The position numbers were made by a program, and so were the translations under genes. From positions 1 through 40,059 of the forward strand of contig PIVY01000020.1 in the NCBI GenBank assembly GCA_003353795.1: DNA of 40,059 bases. The letters are read 5' to 3'. Below, one piece after another: positions 31,179 through 39,800 of the stretch (the first letter of the stretch is position 1; each line of letters starts with the position of its first letter). This stretch comes from a bacterium. GTDB lineage: Bacteria; Krumholzibacteriota; Krumholzibacteriia; LZORAL124-64-63. The notes below the pieces were generated by a model. It saw only the letters and a program-made list of their open reading frames with translations. It searched no databases and was not told the origin of the DNA.

Positions 31179-31826
31179 ATGCGCACGCGATCGCTGGCCG
31201 GATGGCTGGCCCTGTTGACGATGACGGTTCTGGTCGGCGCCGGCTGCCATCCCGGCGAGATCAACGAGATCAGCGAACTGGACATCGTGGCCACCTTCTA
31301 CGACGAGACCGTCGACTTCGGTGCGTTCCAGACCTACGCCATGGAAGACACCATCTACAACCTGCACGTGCTGCAGGACCCCACCGCGGAAGACAACCTC
31401 GACCGCCGCTTCGACGCCGAGATCATCGCCCAGGTGAAATCCGAGATGGCCGCCCGCGGATACGCCCTGGTCGACACCTCCGAGGCTCACGACCTGCGCC
31501 TCGGCCTGGGCGCCTGGGACACTCCCGGCTCCCTGGTCTACAGCACCATGCCCTGGTGGGGAGGCAGCTCCGGCTACTGGTGGCCGTCCTGGGGCTCGGT
31601 GGATTTCACCAAGGGGACCCTGCTGGTCTTATTGGCTGACTGGGCGAATCGTGATCCGGTCAGTGGAGAGTTCGATCCCATCTGGACCGGCGGACTCGAC
31701 GGGGTTCTCGAGGAGAGCGGGTCGAACACGGCGACTCGCCTCGAGCGTGGCATTTCTCAGATGTACATCCAGTCGCCCTACCTGCAGTCCAACGTCACCA
31801 AGGTCGATACCGGGGAGGTGCAGTGA
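31179..31826 (+). CDS. DUF4136 lipoprotein
   Basis: The 215-residue protein has a lipoprotein signal (MTVLVGAGC, with the lipid-carrying Cys at 23) and a DUF4136 body: ATFYDETVDFGAFQTYAM, DRRFDAEIIAQVKSEMAARGY and DLRLGLGAWD. A Trp/Gly/Ser-rich loop (MPWWGGSSGYWWPSWG) precedes GTLLVLLADW, where the family normally has a strand with a conserved Asp. The family is envelope-associated with unknown function. AGGAGG precedes the ATG. The stop shares one base with the next start (TGATG), so the lipoprotein and the small barrel are coupled and may work together at the outer membrane. Confidence 0.82.
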   Translation: MRTRSLAGWLALLTMTVLVGAGCHPGEINEISELDIVATFYDETVDFGAFQTYAMEDTIYNLHVLQDPTAEDNLDRRFDAEIIAQVKSEMAARGYALVDTSEAHDLRLGLGAWDTPGSLVYSTMPWWGGSSGYWWPSWGSVDFTKGTLLVLLADWANRDPVSGEFDPIWTGGLDGVLEESGSNTATRLERGISQMYIQSPYLQSNVTKVDTGEVQ

Positions 31827-32425
31827 TGAACCGCAGTCGAATCATCCTCGCGGTCGCTGTCCTGATGAGCCTACTCGTCGCCGGTCCGGCCGCTGCCAAC
31901 GAGTGGCTCTGGGGCTTGACCTACGAAACGGCCGTCCCCGTCGGGGATACCAAGGAATTTTCGCAGGATTCGTTCAGCTGGCGCGGCATGGGCTTCGAGG
32001 GCCGCAGCTTCATCTACCAGGAGATGACGGTGGGCTTCTCGGTGAGCTGGAACGTCTTCCACTCCAAGCTCTCCAATCAGACCTTCTCGCAGCCGGGCCA
32101 GGATCTGCACGGCACCCAGCTACGCGACATCAACGCGGTGCCCATCTACCTCAACATGCACTACTACGGCGGTCAGCGGTACGGCTGGCGGCCGTACTTC
32201 GGTCTCAATGCCGGCACCATGTATGCCGAGCATCGCCTGGACATGGGCCTGTACAGCTTCCGCGAAGAGAACTGGCATTTCGCCGTCGCGCCCGAGATCG
32301 GCATCCAGTTCCCGTACGATCGGCTCCTCGGCTACTTCTCGATCCGCTGGAACTACGGCATGAAGTCGGGGGAGATCGACGAGGTCAACTACTTCTCGTT
32401 CCGCTTCGGCATCGGGTTGCGCTAG
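31826..32425 (+). CDS. Small outer-membrane beta-barrel protein
   Basis: The 199-residue protein has a signal peptide (LAVAVLMSLLVAGPAAA, cleavage before NEW). The mature ~175 residues are amphipathic strands rich in Tyr, Trp and Phe (MGFEGRSFIYQEMTVGFSV, VPIYLNMHYYGG, GWRPYFGLNAGTMY, YFSIRWNYGMKSG) ending FRFGIGLR. The size fits an eight-stranded barrel. No family is certain. GGGGAGG at 31812-31818 places the start at the ATG 31826, one codon after a GTG. It is coupled to the DUF4136 lipoprotein gene. Confidence 0.68.
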   Translation: MNRSRIILAVAVLMSLLVAGPAAANEWLWGLTYETAVPVGDTKEFSQDSFSWRGMGFEGRSFIYQEMTVGFSVSWNVFHSKLSNQTFSQPGQDLHGTQLRDINAVPIYLNMHYYGGQRYGWRPYFGLNAGTMYAEHRLDMGLYSFREENWHFAVAPEIGIQFPYDRLLGYFSIRWNYGMKSGEIDEVNYFSFRFGIGLR

Positions 32426-32443
32426 GCGCCCGAGCACACGCCA

Positions 32444-32499
32444 TCGCCGGTGACCGCGATGCCTGACCTCGGTGGTCTCGGCCTCGCCGTCACCGGCGA
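32444..32499. repeat. Inverted repeat with 11-bp arms
   Basis: TCGCCGGTGAC (32444-32454) is repeated inverted as GTCACCGGCGA (32489-32499) with 34 bases between, just after the barrel gene stop. A small GACC/GGTC hairpin sits inside. No T tract follows. It may act as an RNA 3' end or a binding site. Confidence 0.45.
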
Positions 32500-32637
32500 C
32501 TACGAAGAGTCCTGCCATGGTGTGAGGAATCGGACGGGTTGACTCCTCGATTCGGCGGTGTTACAGGATCGTACCCCGATACACGGCCGGACGGTACAGG
32601 GTGAGACTCATGAACGAGACCGTGGTGGTGACCTGGC

Positions 32638-33051
32638 GTGGCGCTCCTTTCATACCTCGAAGACGGAATCCTGGCCATTCGGTCGGTGGGTGACCAGGAA
32701 CTGGAGGAAGGGTTGCAGCAGATGCAGGCCGCCATCGATCTGGCGTGCAACCACCATGAGGCCACCGGCAACCGTGTGCCGTTGCTCGTCGACCTGCGCG
32801 AATCGGAGGAGAACAAGGATCCGCAAGATCTGCGCAGCGTGGCCGGATACCTTGCCGAAAACCTCGATGTCCTCTCCGGACGCATCGCCGTGGTGACCCA
32901 GCGCGGACTGCGCTTCGGCCTCGCCCGCATGTTCGCCGTCTATGGCGAGAATGTCGGCCTGGCCACCTCCGTCTTCACGGTCGCGGCCGACGCTCTGGCC
33001 TGGTTGAAGGAAGCCGACGGCCCGGCGGTGGCTGCGAGCGAGGATTCATGA
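32638..33051 (+). CDS. STAS/SpoIIAA-like domain protein
   Basis: The 137-residue protein resembles the SpoIIAA-like STAS fold: LEDGILAIRSVGDQ is the first strand pair, VPLLVDLRESEENKDPQDL the central strand and helix, and GRIAVVTQRGLRFGLARMF with VFTVAADALAWL the end. Single STAS proteins of this kind often lack the phospho-acceptor Ser of SpoIIAA, as here where the loop reads DLRESEE. The function is unknown. The GTG at 32638 follows an in-frame stop at 32629-32631, so it is the first possible start, but no strong SD is visible. An ATG at 32610 with AGGGTGAG upstream opens another frame for 27 codons. The stop overlaps the next gene by ATGA. Confidence 0.62.
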   Translation: MALLSYLEDGILAIRSVGDQELEEGLQQMQAAIDLACNHHEATGNRVPLLVDLRESEENKDPQDLRSVAGYLAENLDVLSGRIAVVTQRGLRFGLARMFAVYGENVGLATSVFTVAADALAWLKEADGPAVAASEDS

Positions 33052-33389
33052 CGTTTCTGCTGTCGGTTCCCGTAATTATCAGCATGCTCCTTCTCGCCGC
33101 CCACACATCGCGGGCGGGCCTACCACTCGTGGTGGCCATCCTGGTGCTGGCCCTGTCGGCACTTCTCCTGATGCCACGTCGCTGGGCGGCGCGGACGCTC
33201 CAGATGGCGCTGGGACTCGGGGCCCTGGAGTGGGTCCGCAGCACGGTGGTGCTGGCCATGGCCCGCCGGGCCGCCGGTATTCCCTCCACGCGCCTGGTGA
33301 TCATTCTCCTGGCAGTGGCGCTGGTGACGGCGGTGTCGAGCCTCGTATTCCGGCATCCGCGCATGCGACGGCGCTTCGGCCTCGACTGA
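33048..33389 (+). CDS. Small three-helix membrane protein, unknown
   Basis: The 113-residue protein has three hydrophobic helices (FLLSVPVIISMLLLAAHTS; LPLVVAILVLALSALLLMP; RLVIILLAVALVTAVSSLVF) and a basic tail (RHPRMRRRFGLD). I recognise no family. The ATG overlaps the stop of the STAS-like gene (ATGA), so the two are made together, and a STAS protein controlling a membrane partner is a reasonable guess. Positive residues suggest that the C-terminus faces the cytoplasm. Confidence 0.6.
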   Translation: MTFLLSVPVIISMLLLAAHTSRAGLPLVVAILVLALSALLLMPRRWAARTLQMALGLGALEWVRSTVVLAMARRAAGIPSTRLVIILLAVALVTAVSSLVFRHPRMRRRFGLD

Positions 33390-33520
33390 TCCCACCTCGA
33401 AATCGCAGTCATCGTGTCCTCGAATGGTGGCCGTCGGCATTTGCCCTCGACGGTTTGGCTTGCCATATTTGGACCTCGTCGCCGCGCGCCCCGGTCGCCC
33501 CGAACAAGCTGGTGAGATGC

Positions 33521-34426
33521 ATGTTCAACAAGCTCATCGTGGCCTGCTTGCCCCTGGTGCCCCGTCCGATCATTCGCAAGATCTCCAGCCGCTACATTGC
33601 CGGTGATCATCTTGCCGACGCCATCGACATCACGCGCCAGCTCCACGCAGGGGAGGGAGCCCGCAGCACCATCGACGTGCTGGGCGAGTTCGTGGACAGC
33701 GAGGACCGTGCGCTCACCGAGAAGGCCGCCAGCCTCGCCGTGCTCGATGCCATCGCCGCGGGTGAGTTGCACCACGTGGCCGGCCTCTCGGTCAAGCCCA
33801 CCAGCCTCGGCCTGGGACTGGACGAGGAGTTCGCCCACGCCAACATCCAGGAGCTTGCTCAAAAAGCCCGGGATCTCGGCATCTTCATGCGCATCGACAT
33901 GGAGAATACGCCGTACACCGATGCGACCCTGAAGGTCTACCGGCGGCTGCGCGAAGACGGATACGATAGGGTCGGCATCGTGCTGCAGGCCATGCTGCGG
34001 CGCACGGAGCAGGATCTACGCGATCACCTGGAGTACCAGCCCTCGATCCGCCTCTGCAAGGGCATCTACAAGGAGTCGCGCGAGGTGGCCTGGACCGGTC
34101 GCGAGGAGATTCGCGACAACTTCAAGCGACTGCTGCGATTGATCCTCGAGAGCGGACTCTATTGCGGCATCGCAACCCACGACGACCCGCTCGTCGACGA
34201 CGCACGTCAGGTCGTCGCGGCGCATGGCCTCGGCGCGGACGATTACGAGTTCCAGATGCTCCTCGGCGTGCGTGAGCCGGTCCGGCGTCAGATTCTGGCC
34301 GAGGGACACAATCTTCGCGTCTACGTCCCGTTCGGCGAGGATTGGTACGGATATTCGAGCCGTCGCTTGAAGGAGAATCCGGCCATGGCCGGCATGATCG
34401 CCAAGGCGGTTCTGCTGGGGCAGTGA
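33521..34426 (+). CDS. putA: Monofunctional proline dehydrogenase
   Basis: The 301-residue flavoenzyme is an (alpha/beta)8 barrel that oxidises proline to pyrroline-5-carboxylate. LSVKPTSLGLGLD, FMRIDMENTPYTDATL, GIVLQAMLRRTEQDL, RLCKGIYKES, ATHDDPLVDDA, FQMLLGV and VPFGEDWYGYSSRRLKENP are the strand-end motifs in order, with the FAD and proline-binding Lys, Asp, Arg and the final RRLxEN pair. It is the short bacterial type without a dehydrogenase fusion, and no pyrroline-5-carboxylate dehydrogenase is seen nearby. The ATG at 33521 follows GGTGAG with only 4 bases between. The symbol is by function; some authors use prodh. Confidence 0.94.
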   Translation: MFNKLIVACLPLVPRPIIRKISSRYIAGDHLADAIDITRQLHAGEGARSTIDVLGEFVDSEDRALTEKAASLAVLDAIAAGELHHVAGLSVKPTSLGLGLDEEFAHANIQELAQKARDLGIFMRIDMENTPYTDATLKVYRRLREDGYDRVGIVLQAMLRRTEQDLRDHLEYQPSIRLCKGIYKESREVAWTGREEIRDNFKRLLRLILESGLYCGIATHDDPLVDDARQVVAAHGLGADDYEFQMLLGVREPVRRQILAEGHNLRVYVPFGEDWYGYSSRRLKENPAMAGMIAKAVLLGQ

Positions 34427-34451
34427 TCCCGAACCACGGAATCGTGTGATG

Positions 34452-34486
34452 ATCGGCCCTCGATTCGGGGGCCGATTCTCTTGTTC
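34452..34486 (+). terminator. Terminator after proline dehydrogenase
   Basis: ATCGGCCC (34452-34459) pairs with GGGCCGAT (34469-34476), followed by TCTCTTGTTC. Confidence 0.7.
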
Positions 34487-34545
34487 AGGTGGCTCAAGCG
34501 GTCGGATTGCCGTAAAGGATGCTGCGCTAATGATTTAATTTTATC

Positions 34546-34575
34546 TTTACTGCCATGTCGGAATTGGCGTATAAT
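34546..34575 (+). promoter_or_regulatory. Promoter of the histidine kinase gene
   Basis: TTTACT (34546-34551) and a perfect TATAAT (34570-34575) are 18 bases apart in an AT-rich patch, 47 bases before the GTG start. Confidence 0.7.
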
Positions 34576-34622
34576 CACGCCGTCGATTCATCTGCATCGG
34601 GCAGGGGGGCTCAGGGGTACCC

Positions 34623-36287
34623 GTGACGGTCTTCGGATTCGAGAATCAGCCGCAATGGACGACCTGGGTCATCCTCTCCCTGGCCGCCGCGCTGGGGACT
34701 GCTCTCGTCGTTCTCGCCGTCGTCACCCGTCGCCTGATCCGCGACCGCCGCCGCCTCGCGGCCGCCGAGCGCGACAAGGGTCTCATCCTCGACGGGATTT
34801 CCGACCAGGTCACCTACCTCGACTCCGATCTCAATATAGTCTGGACCAACTGGACCGATCCCATGTCCGGGGCCGCCGGCCACGGGGCGCCGTACCCCGG
34901 CCGGGTCTGCCACACTTCCATCGCTGATCGTGTGGATCCGTGTCCCGGATGCCCCGCCCCGGAGGTCCTGCGCACCGGCACGGCGTCCGAGGGCGTGGTC
35001 ACCTGTAGCGACGGTCGGGTCCTGAGAATGAGCGCCGCCGCCGTGCGCGACGAGGACGGCTCCATCGTCGGCGTGGTCCAGACTACCCGCGACATCACCG
35101 AGAAGCGGCGCCTCCACGAGCGGCTCAAGCAGGCCCAGAAAACCGAGGCGGTGGGGCGCCTGGCGGCCGGCGTGGCGCACGACTTCAACAACAGCCTGCA
35201 GGTGCTCATCGGCTATGCCGAGATGCTGAAGGACGAGATCCCGGCGGGCAACGAATCGGGCGCCTACCTGGAGGCCATGCTGCGCGCCGGCGCGCAGGCC
35301 CGCGACGTGGTGCGCCACCTGTTGACCTTCAGCCGCAAGCAGGATCCTTGCGTCGAGATGATCGATCTGGCCGGTTACGTGCGGGAGCAGGTGGACACGG
35401 TGGAGCGATTGGTGGGGTCGCACGTGGAGGTCCGCCTCGATGCACCGGCCGATCTCCCCGCGGTGGCCGCCGACCCGTCCCAGGTGGAGCAGGTGCTCCT
35501 GAACCTCTGCATCAACGCCCGCGACGCCATGCCCGACGGCGGCACGCTGCGGCTTTCCCTGGTGTCCGAGGACATCGACGACGCGGAGGCCGACCGGCGC
35601 GGCGCACCCGCCGCGGGCACTTACGTTCTGCTCTGCGTGCGCGACGAGGGCGAAGGAATCGCGCCAGAGATTCGCGACCGGGTTTTCGATCCTTTCTTCA
35701 CCACCAAGGACGTGGATCGCGGCACGGGGCTCGGACTGGCCACGGTCCACGGAATCGTGACGGCGCATCATGGATTCATCGAACTGGAGAGTGAACCGCG
35801 GCAGGGAACCTGCTTCCGCGTCGGTTGGCCGGCCGGTGCGGTCCGCTCCGATGGTCGCCGCGGTGCCAGCACATCGACCGACACCGTCACGCCGGGCCGG
35901 ATCCTCGTGGTGGAAGATGCCCCGGCGGTCCGCCAACTCGCCGCCGACATCCTCGAGCGGCACGGCCACCGGGTGGAGACCGCGGCCGACGGACGGGATG
36001 CGCTCGACCGTCTCATCCGACAGGGCGACAGTTACGACGTGGTGGTCATGGATGTGATGCTGCCCGGTCTCAACGGCTGGTCGGTCTACACAAGGGCGAG
36101 GGCGGCGCACCCGGGGCTGAAGGCCGTATTCTGCAGCGGCCACAATCCGGCTCAGCTGGAATCGGAGTTCCGGATGGCGATTCCCGACCTGGAGTATCTC
36201 CAGAAGCCCTACAGTCCCGCGGATCTGCTGACGAGCGTCCATGCGCTCCTGGGCCGCGGCGTCAGGGCTCGCGAGGCCCGCGGATAG
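34623..36287 (+). CDS. Hybrid sensor histidine kinase with Cys-rich PAS domain
   Basis: The 554-residue protein has one membrane helix (14-36), a PAS domain (about 55-165), a HisKA/HATPase core (about 170-405) and a receiver (about 425-545). The PAS holds C96, C107 and C110 (VCHTSIADRVDPCPGCP), a possible metal or redox site. The kinase His is H186 in GVAHDFNNSLQ; the ATP lid includes NLCINARDAM, DEGEGI, FDPFFTTK and GTGLGLATV. The receiver has E431/D432, the phospho-acceptor D477 (VMDVMLPGLNG), Ser in FCSG and Lys in LQKPYS, so it should be active. No output gene lies beside it. The GTG start follows AGGGG by 5 bases. The stop is 1 base from the convergent glycosyltransferase stop. Confidence 0.93.
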   Translation: MTVFGFENQPQWTTWVILSLAAALGTALVVLAVVTRRLIRDRRRLAAAERDKGLILDGISDQVTYLDSDLNIVWTNWTDPMSGAAGHGAPYPGRVCHTSIADRVDPCPGCPAPEVLRTGTASEGVVTCSDGRVLRMSAAAVRDEDGSIVGVVQTTRDITEKRRLHERLKQAQKTEAVGRLAAGVAHDFNNSLQVLIGYAEMLKDEIPAGNESGAYLEAMLRAGAQARDVVRHLLTFSRKQDPCVEMIDLAGYVREQVDTVERLVGSHVEVRLDAPADLPAVAADPSQVEQVLLNLCINARDAMPDGGTLRLSLVSEDIDDAEADRRGAPAAGTYVLLCVRDEGEGIAPEIRDRVFDPFFTTKDVDRGTGLGLATVHGIVTAHHGFIELESEPRQGTCFRVGWPAGAVRSDGRRGASTSTDTVTPGRILVVEDAPAVRQLAADILERHGHRVETAADGRDALDRLIRQGDSYDVVVMDVMLPGLNGWSVYTRARAAHPGLKAVFCSGHNPAQLESEFRMAIPDLEYLQKPYSPADLLTSVHALLGRGVRAREARG

Positions 36288-36288
36288 T

Positions 36289-37431
36289 TCACACCCGCGG
36301 TTTCCACATCACCTTCTTCTTGCCCTGCAGGAACTGGACGAAGGCCAGGCCGCTGGCCAGGTTCACCACGCACAGGTAGTAGGCGGCGGTCACGGGCCCG
36401 GGCAGGTCGCGGTCGCGCAGGCCGTGGGCGGCGCCGGCTACGCCGTAGAAAGCCACCTGCGCCATCAGCAGCGCCCCCCAGAACTCGCTGCCCGACCGTA
36501 CGAGCACCGCATTGGTCAGCAGCGCGCCCACCTGGAAGAACGGCGCCAGGTAGCGCAGCACCTTGTGCGACCAGAGCTGCCAGGCGAACACCCCGAACCG
36601 CGACAGGTCCAGCAGCGCCGCCTTGTCCTTGAGCGCCCACCATGCCCGCAGCGACACCCGCACCCGCATGCGGAACTCGTCACTCGTGTCGCCGAGAGCA
36701 TCCTCGTAGAGCTTCGCGGTGGGCTGGTAGACCACCCGGTAGCCCTTCTCGCGCACGGTGAGCGGCTCCACGAAGTCGGGTAGCTGGTCTGGGCGCATGG
36801 GCTCCCAGATGTCGCGCTTGATGGCGTCGACCCCGCCGTCCACACCCACGATGGAGCCGAGGCGGGTCTCCCAGGCGCGCAGCTGGTTCTCGTAGGTCAT
36901 GTAAGTGGAGCAGCCCTCGCCGGTGGCCGAGCCGTCGGGCGCGCGGTAGAGCATGCGACCGGTGACGTAGCCCACCTCGGTGTCGGCCAGGGGCTGCACC
37001 AGTTCGCGCACCGTGTCCGGCGCGTAGAAGGAGTTGGCGTCGCTGGTGATGAGGACCTCGCCGGTGGCCAGGGGCGCGATGAGGTTCAGGCCGCTGGTCT
37101 TGCCGGCGCGGGGGACCTGGCGCACCAGTCGCACCCGCGCATCGCCGATCCCCTCGACGATCTCGTCCGTGCCGTCGTCGCTCTCGTCGCTGACGACGAT
37201 GACGTCGAGCTTCGCGGCGGGATATTCCTGATCCAGCTTGTTGCGCACGGTGCGCTCGATGTGCTGCGCCTCGTTGTAGGCGGCGATGAGCACCGTCACG
37301 GTGGGCTCGTACGCACCTTCGGGCGGCCGGATGGGCCGCGGCCTGACCGCGCCCAGCAGCCACACGCAGATGGGATAGCCTGCGTAGATGTAGATCAGGA
37401 GCAGCAGGCAGATCCAGAAGAGGAAGGTCAC
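36289..37431 (-). CDS. Family 2 membrane glycosyltransferase
   Basis: The 380-residue protein has an N-terminal helix (FLFWICLLLLIYIYAGYPIC), a cytoplasmic GT-A domain and three C-terminal helices. VTVLIAAYNEAQHIERTV is the nucleotide-binding start, IVVSDESDDGTDEIV the next Asp motif, EVLITSDANSFYAPDTV the metal-binding DxD-like segment, FVEPLTVREKGYRVVY the acceptor segment and RVRVSLRAWWAL a variant of the QxxRW motif. It is probably a processive or single-sugar transferase for a surface polysaccharide. GGAG 8 bases before the GTG at 37431 sets the start; a long open extension to 37728 crosses the promoter of the next gene and is rejected. It ends 1 base from the kinase. Confidence 0.87.
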   Translation of the reverse strand: MTFLFWICLLLLIYIYAGYPICVWLLGAVRPRPIRPPEGAYEPTVTVLIAAYNEAQHIERTVRNKLDQEYPAAKLDVIVVSDESDDGTDEIVEGIGDARVRLVRQVPRAGKTSGLNLIAPLATGEVLITSDANSFYAPDTVRELVQPLADTEVGYVTGRMLYRAPDGSATGEGCSTYMTYENQLRAWETRLGSIVGVDGGVDAIKRDIWEPMRPDQLPDFVEPLTVREKGYRVVYQPTAKLYEDALGDTSDEFRMRVRVSLRAWWALKDKAALLDLSRFGVFAWQLWSHKVLRYLAPFFQVGALLTNAVLVRSGSEFWGALLMAQVAFYGVAGAAHGLRDRDLPGPVTAAYYLCVVNLASGLAFVQFLQGKKKVMWKPRV

Positions 37432-37540
37432 GGCGACGTCTCCGGTCGGGTGGGCAGCGATGGTCGGCCGGTCGAGATCGGGCTCAGGGTACCGTGTCCG
37501 TGCCGGGATCGCCATCCTGCATCGCCAGAGCCGAGTACCC

Positions 37541-37568
37541 GTGACAAATCCGGCGACGGACCTACTTT
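37541..37568 (+). promoter_or_regulatory. Candidate promoter of the S9 peptidase gene
   Basis: GTGACA (37541-37546) and TACTTT (37563-37568) are 16 bases apart, 45 bases before the GTG start. Confidence 0.35.
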
Positions 37569-37612
37569 GAAGAGATTGCTTACTCGAGCCTCGCCACCCA
37601 GGAGCACCGATC

Positions 37613-39664
37613 GTGACCAAGACTGCACTCTTGACCGCTCTGCTCGTCCTCGCTGCCGGCGCCAGCGTGGCCGCCGACTTCACCGTCGACGACCTCTTCC
37701 GCACCCGCCTCGTCACCGAGGCCCGCATCAGCCCCGACGGCGAGATGATCGCCTACGTCCTCTCGGTCCCGCGCGATCCCTACGCCGACGACGACGGTCC
37801 GGCGTGGCAGGAACTGCACGTCGTCGGCCCGGAGCCTGACCGCGACCGGGCCTTCATCGCCGGCGAGGTCTCCGTGAGCAAGATCGCCTGGACTCCCGAC
37901 GGCCGGCACATCGCCTTCCTGGCCAAGCGCGGTGACGACGAGCACAAGGCGCTCTACACGATTCCCATGGACGGCGGCGAGGCCCGCCAGATGCTGTCCC
38001 ACGCCGAGGGCATCCGCGAATACGCCATGGCGCCCGACGGCTCGAGGGTGACCTTCCTGGTGAAGGACGCCGAGGACGAGACCCGAAAGAAACGCGCCGA
38101 GAAGGGCTTCAAGGCCGAGGCTTTCGAGGAGAATCCGCGCTTCGTGCGCGTGCACGTGGCCGACGTCGGCCCCGACGGTATGGCCGGCGAGCCGCGGTTG
38201 CTCGAACTCGCCGGATCGGCCACCCAGCCGGTGTGGAGCCCCGACGGTTTGAAGCTGGCCGTCGCCCTGGCGCCCACGCCGTCGGTGGACGACGGTATCA
38301 TGAAACGCCGCGTGCACGTGGTGGACGCGGCCACGGGTGAGGTCCTGGGCGTGGTGGAGACCGCGGGCAAGATCGGCAAGGTCGCGTGGTCGCCCGATGG
38401 CTCGCACCTGGCCCTGATCGCCGCGGCCCACGAGAACGATCCCAATGCGGGCCGCCTCATGGTGGCACCGGCCACCGGCGGCGCCCCGCGCGACCTGCGT
38501 CCGGACTGGACGGGCGACGCCGTGGCCCTCGCCTTCATCTCCAAGAAGACCGTGGCCTACGTGGCCCACGAGAATCTCGAAACCATGCTCGTGCGCCAGG
38601 ACATCGACGGCGGAAAGCCCAAGATCGTCGTCGAATCGGGCGGCCCCGCCCTGCGGTCCATCCACTTCTCGGGTGACGGCAAGCACGCCGCCGTGATCGC
38701 CGACGCGCCCGACCACGCCCGAGAGGTGTTCGCCTGGCACGGCAAAAACAAGCTCTACCGACTCACCGACAGCAACCCCTGGCTCGCCGACGTCGATCTG
38801 GCCCGCCAGGAGGTCGTGCGTTTCCCGGCGCGTGACGGTCTGGAGATCGACGGTCTCTTTCTGCACCCATTGAATGCCGGTCCGGGTCCGCACCCGCTGG
38901 TGGTCATGGTGCATGGCGGTCCCGAGTCGCACTACTCCGACGGCTGGATCACGCGCTACGTGACGCCCGGCCAGGTGCTCGCCGCCCGCGGCTTCGCCGT
39001 GTTCTATCCCAATTATCGCGGTTCCACCGGCCGAGGCGTGGACTTCTCCATGGCCAGCCAGGGCGACTACGGCGGCGGCGAGTTCAATGACCTCGTCGAC
39101 GGCATCGCCTATCTCGCCGAGCGCGGTCTCGTCGACCCCGATCGCGTGGGCGTCACCGGCGGCAGCTACGGTGGTTTCGCCTCGGCCTGGTGCGCCACGG
39201 CGCTCAGCGAACACTTCAAGGCCTCGGTGATGTTCGTGGGCGTGAGCGACCACGTGTCCAAGTTCGGCACCACCAACATCCCCAACGAGATGTACCTGGT
39301 ACACGCTCGCACCTGGCCCTGGGACAACTGGGACCACTACCGCGAGCGCAGTCCCATCTTCCACGCGGAGAAGCACCGCACGCCGCTGTTGATCATGCAC
39401 GGTAAGGATGATCCGCGTGTGCACCCGAGCCAGTCGCTCATCATGTACCGCTACCTCAAGACTCTCGACCAGGCGCCGGTGCGGCTGGTGTGGTATCCGG
39501 GCGAGGGCCACGGTAACCGCAAGGCGGCCGCGCGGCTGGACTACGCGTCGCGGCTGGTGCGCTGGATGGAGCATTACGTGACCGGATCCGGGGGCGAGAT
39601 GCCGACCTTCGATCTGGATCTCGACACGGCGCGGCTGGGGGAACTACACGAGGAGACGCCGTAG
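37613..39664 (+). CDS. Secreted S9 prolyl-oligopeptidase-family peptidase
   Basis: The 683-residue enzyme has a signal peptide (LLTALLVLAAGASVAA, cleavage before DF), a beta-propeller of WD-like blades (repeated W-(S/T)-PDG motifs: AWTPDGRHIAF, VWSPDGLKLAV, AWSPDGSHLAL) and an alpha/beta-hydrolase domain. The triad is S518 (GGSYGGF), D600 (HGKDDPRV) and H633 (GEGHGN). The oxyanion loop is MVHGGPESH, and YPNYRGSTGRG is typical of the acylaminoacyl-peptidase/dipeptidyl-peptidase branch. It probably cleaves short peptides in the periplasm or outside. The GTG follows AGGAG. It has its own promoter and terminator. Confidence 0.94.
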   Translation: MTKTALLTALLVLAAGASVAADFTVDDLFRTRLVTEARISPDGEMIAYVLSVPRDPYADDDGPAWQELHVVGPEPDRDRAFIAGEVSVSKIAWTPDGRHIAFLAKRGDDEHKALYTIPMDGGEARQMLSHAEGIREYAMAPDGSRVTFLVKDAEDETRKKRAEKGFKAEAFEENPRFVRVHVADVGPDGMAGEPRLLELAGSATQPVWSPDGLKLAVALAPTPSVDDGIMKRRVHVVDAATGEVLGVVETAGKIGKVAWSPDGSHLALIAAAHENDPNAGRLMVAPATGGAPRDLRPDWTGDAVALAFISKKTVAYVAHENLETMLVRQDIDGGKPKIVVESGGPALRSIHFSGDGKHAAVIADAPDHAREVFAWHGKNKLYRLTDSNPWLADVDLARQEVVRFPARDGLEIDGLFLHPLNAGPGPHPLVVMVHGGPESHYSDGWITRYVTPGQVLAARGFAVFYPNYRGSTGRGVDFSMASQGDYGGGEFNDLVDGIAYLAERGLVDPDRVGVTGGSYGGFASAWCATALSEHFKASVMFVGVSDHVSKFGTTNIPNEMYLVHARTWPWDNWDHYRERSPIFHAEKHRTPLLIMHGKDDPRVHPSQSLIMYRYLKTLDQAPVRLVWYPGEGHGNRKAAARLDYASRLVRWMEHYVTGSGGEMPTFDLDLDTARLGELHEETP

Positions 39665-39696
39665 CCGCCTCCCTGAACGATGGACCGTATAGCGAT

Positions 39697-39724
39697 CGGA
39701 GGCGCCTCTTGCGGGGCGCCTCCG
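39697..39724 (+). terminator. Hairpin terminator after the S9 peptidase
   Basis: CGGAGGCGCC (39697-39706) pairs perfectly with GGCGCCTCCG (39715-39724) around an 8-base loop, then TTCATGTC. The stem is strong but the T tract is weak. Confidence 0.6.
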
Positions 39725-39734
39725 TTCATGTCAG

Positions 39735-39800
39735 GGATAACCAGTATCATGGCCAATAAGTCCCGCCGGGGGGACCTATTGGCGTGGGTATCTGTTATCC
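39735..39800. repeat. 66-bp imperfect palindrome upstream of the last gene
   Basis: GGATAAC (39735-39741) pairs with GTTATCC (39794-39800). Inside, GCCAATA (39752-39758) pairs with TATTGGC (39777-39783), and after one mismatch GTCCC (39760-39764) pairs with GGGAC (39771-39775). The weaker middle part has G-T pairs. The right arm overlaps the -35 of the following promoter, so it could be an operator or a small repeat element. Confidence 0.5.
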
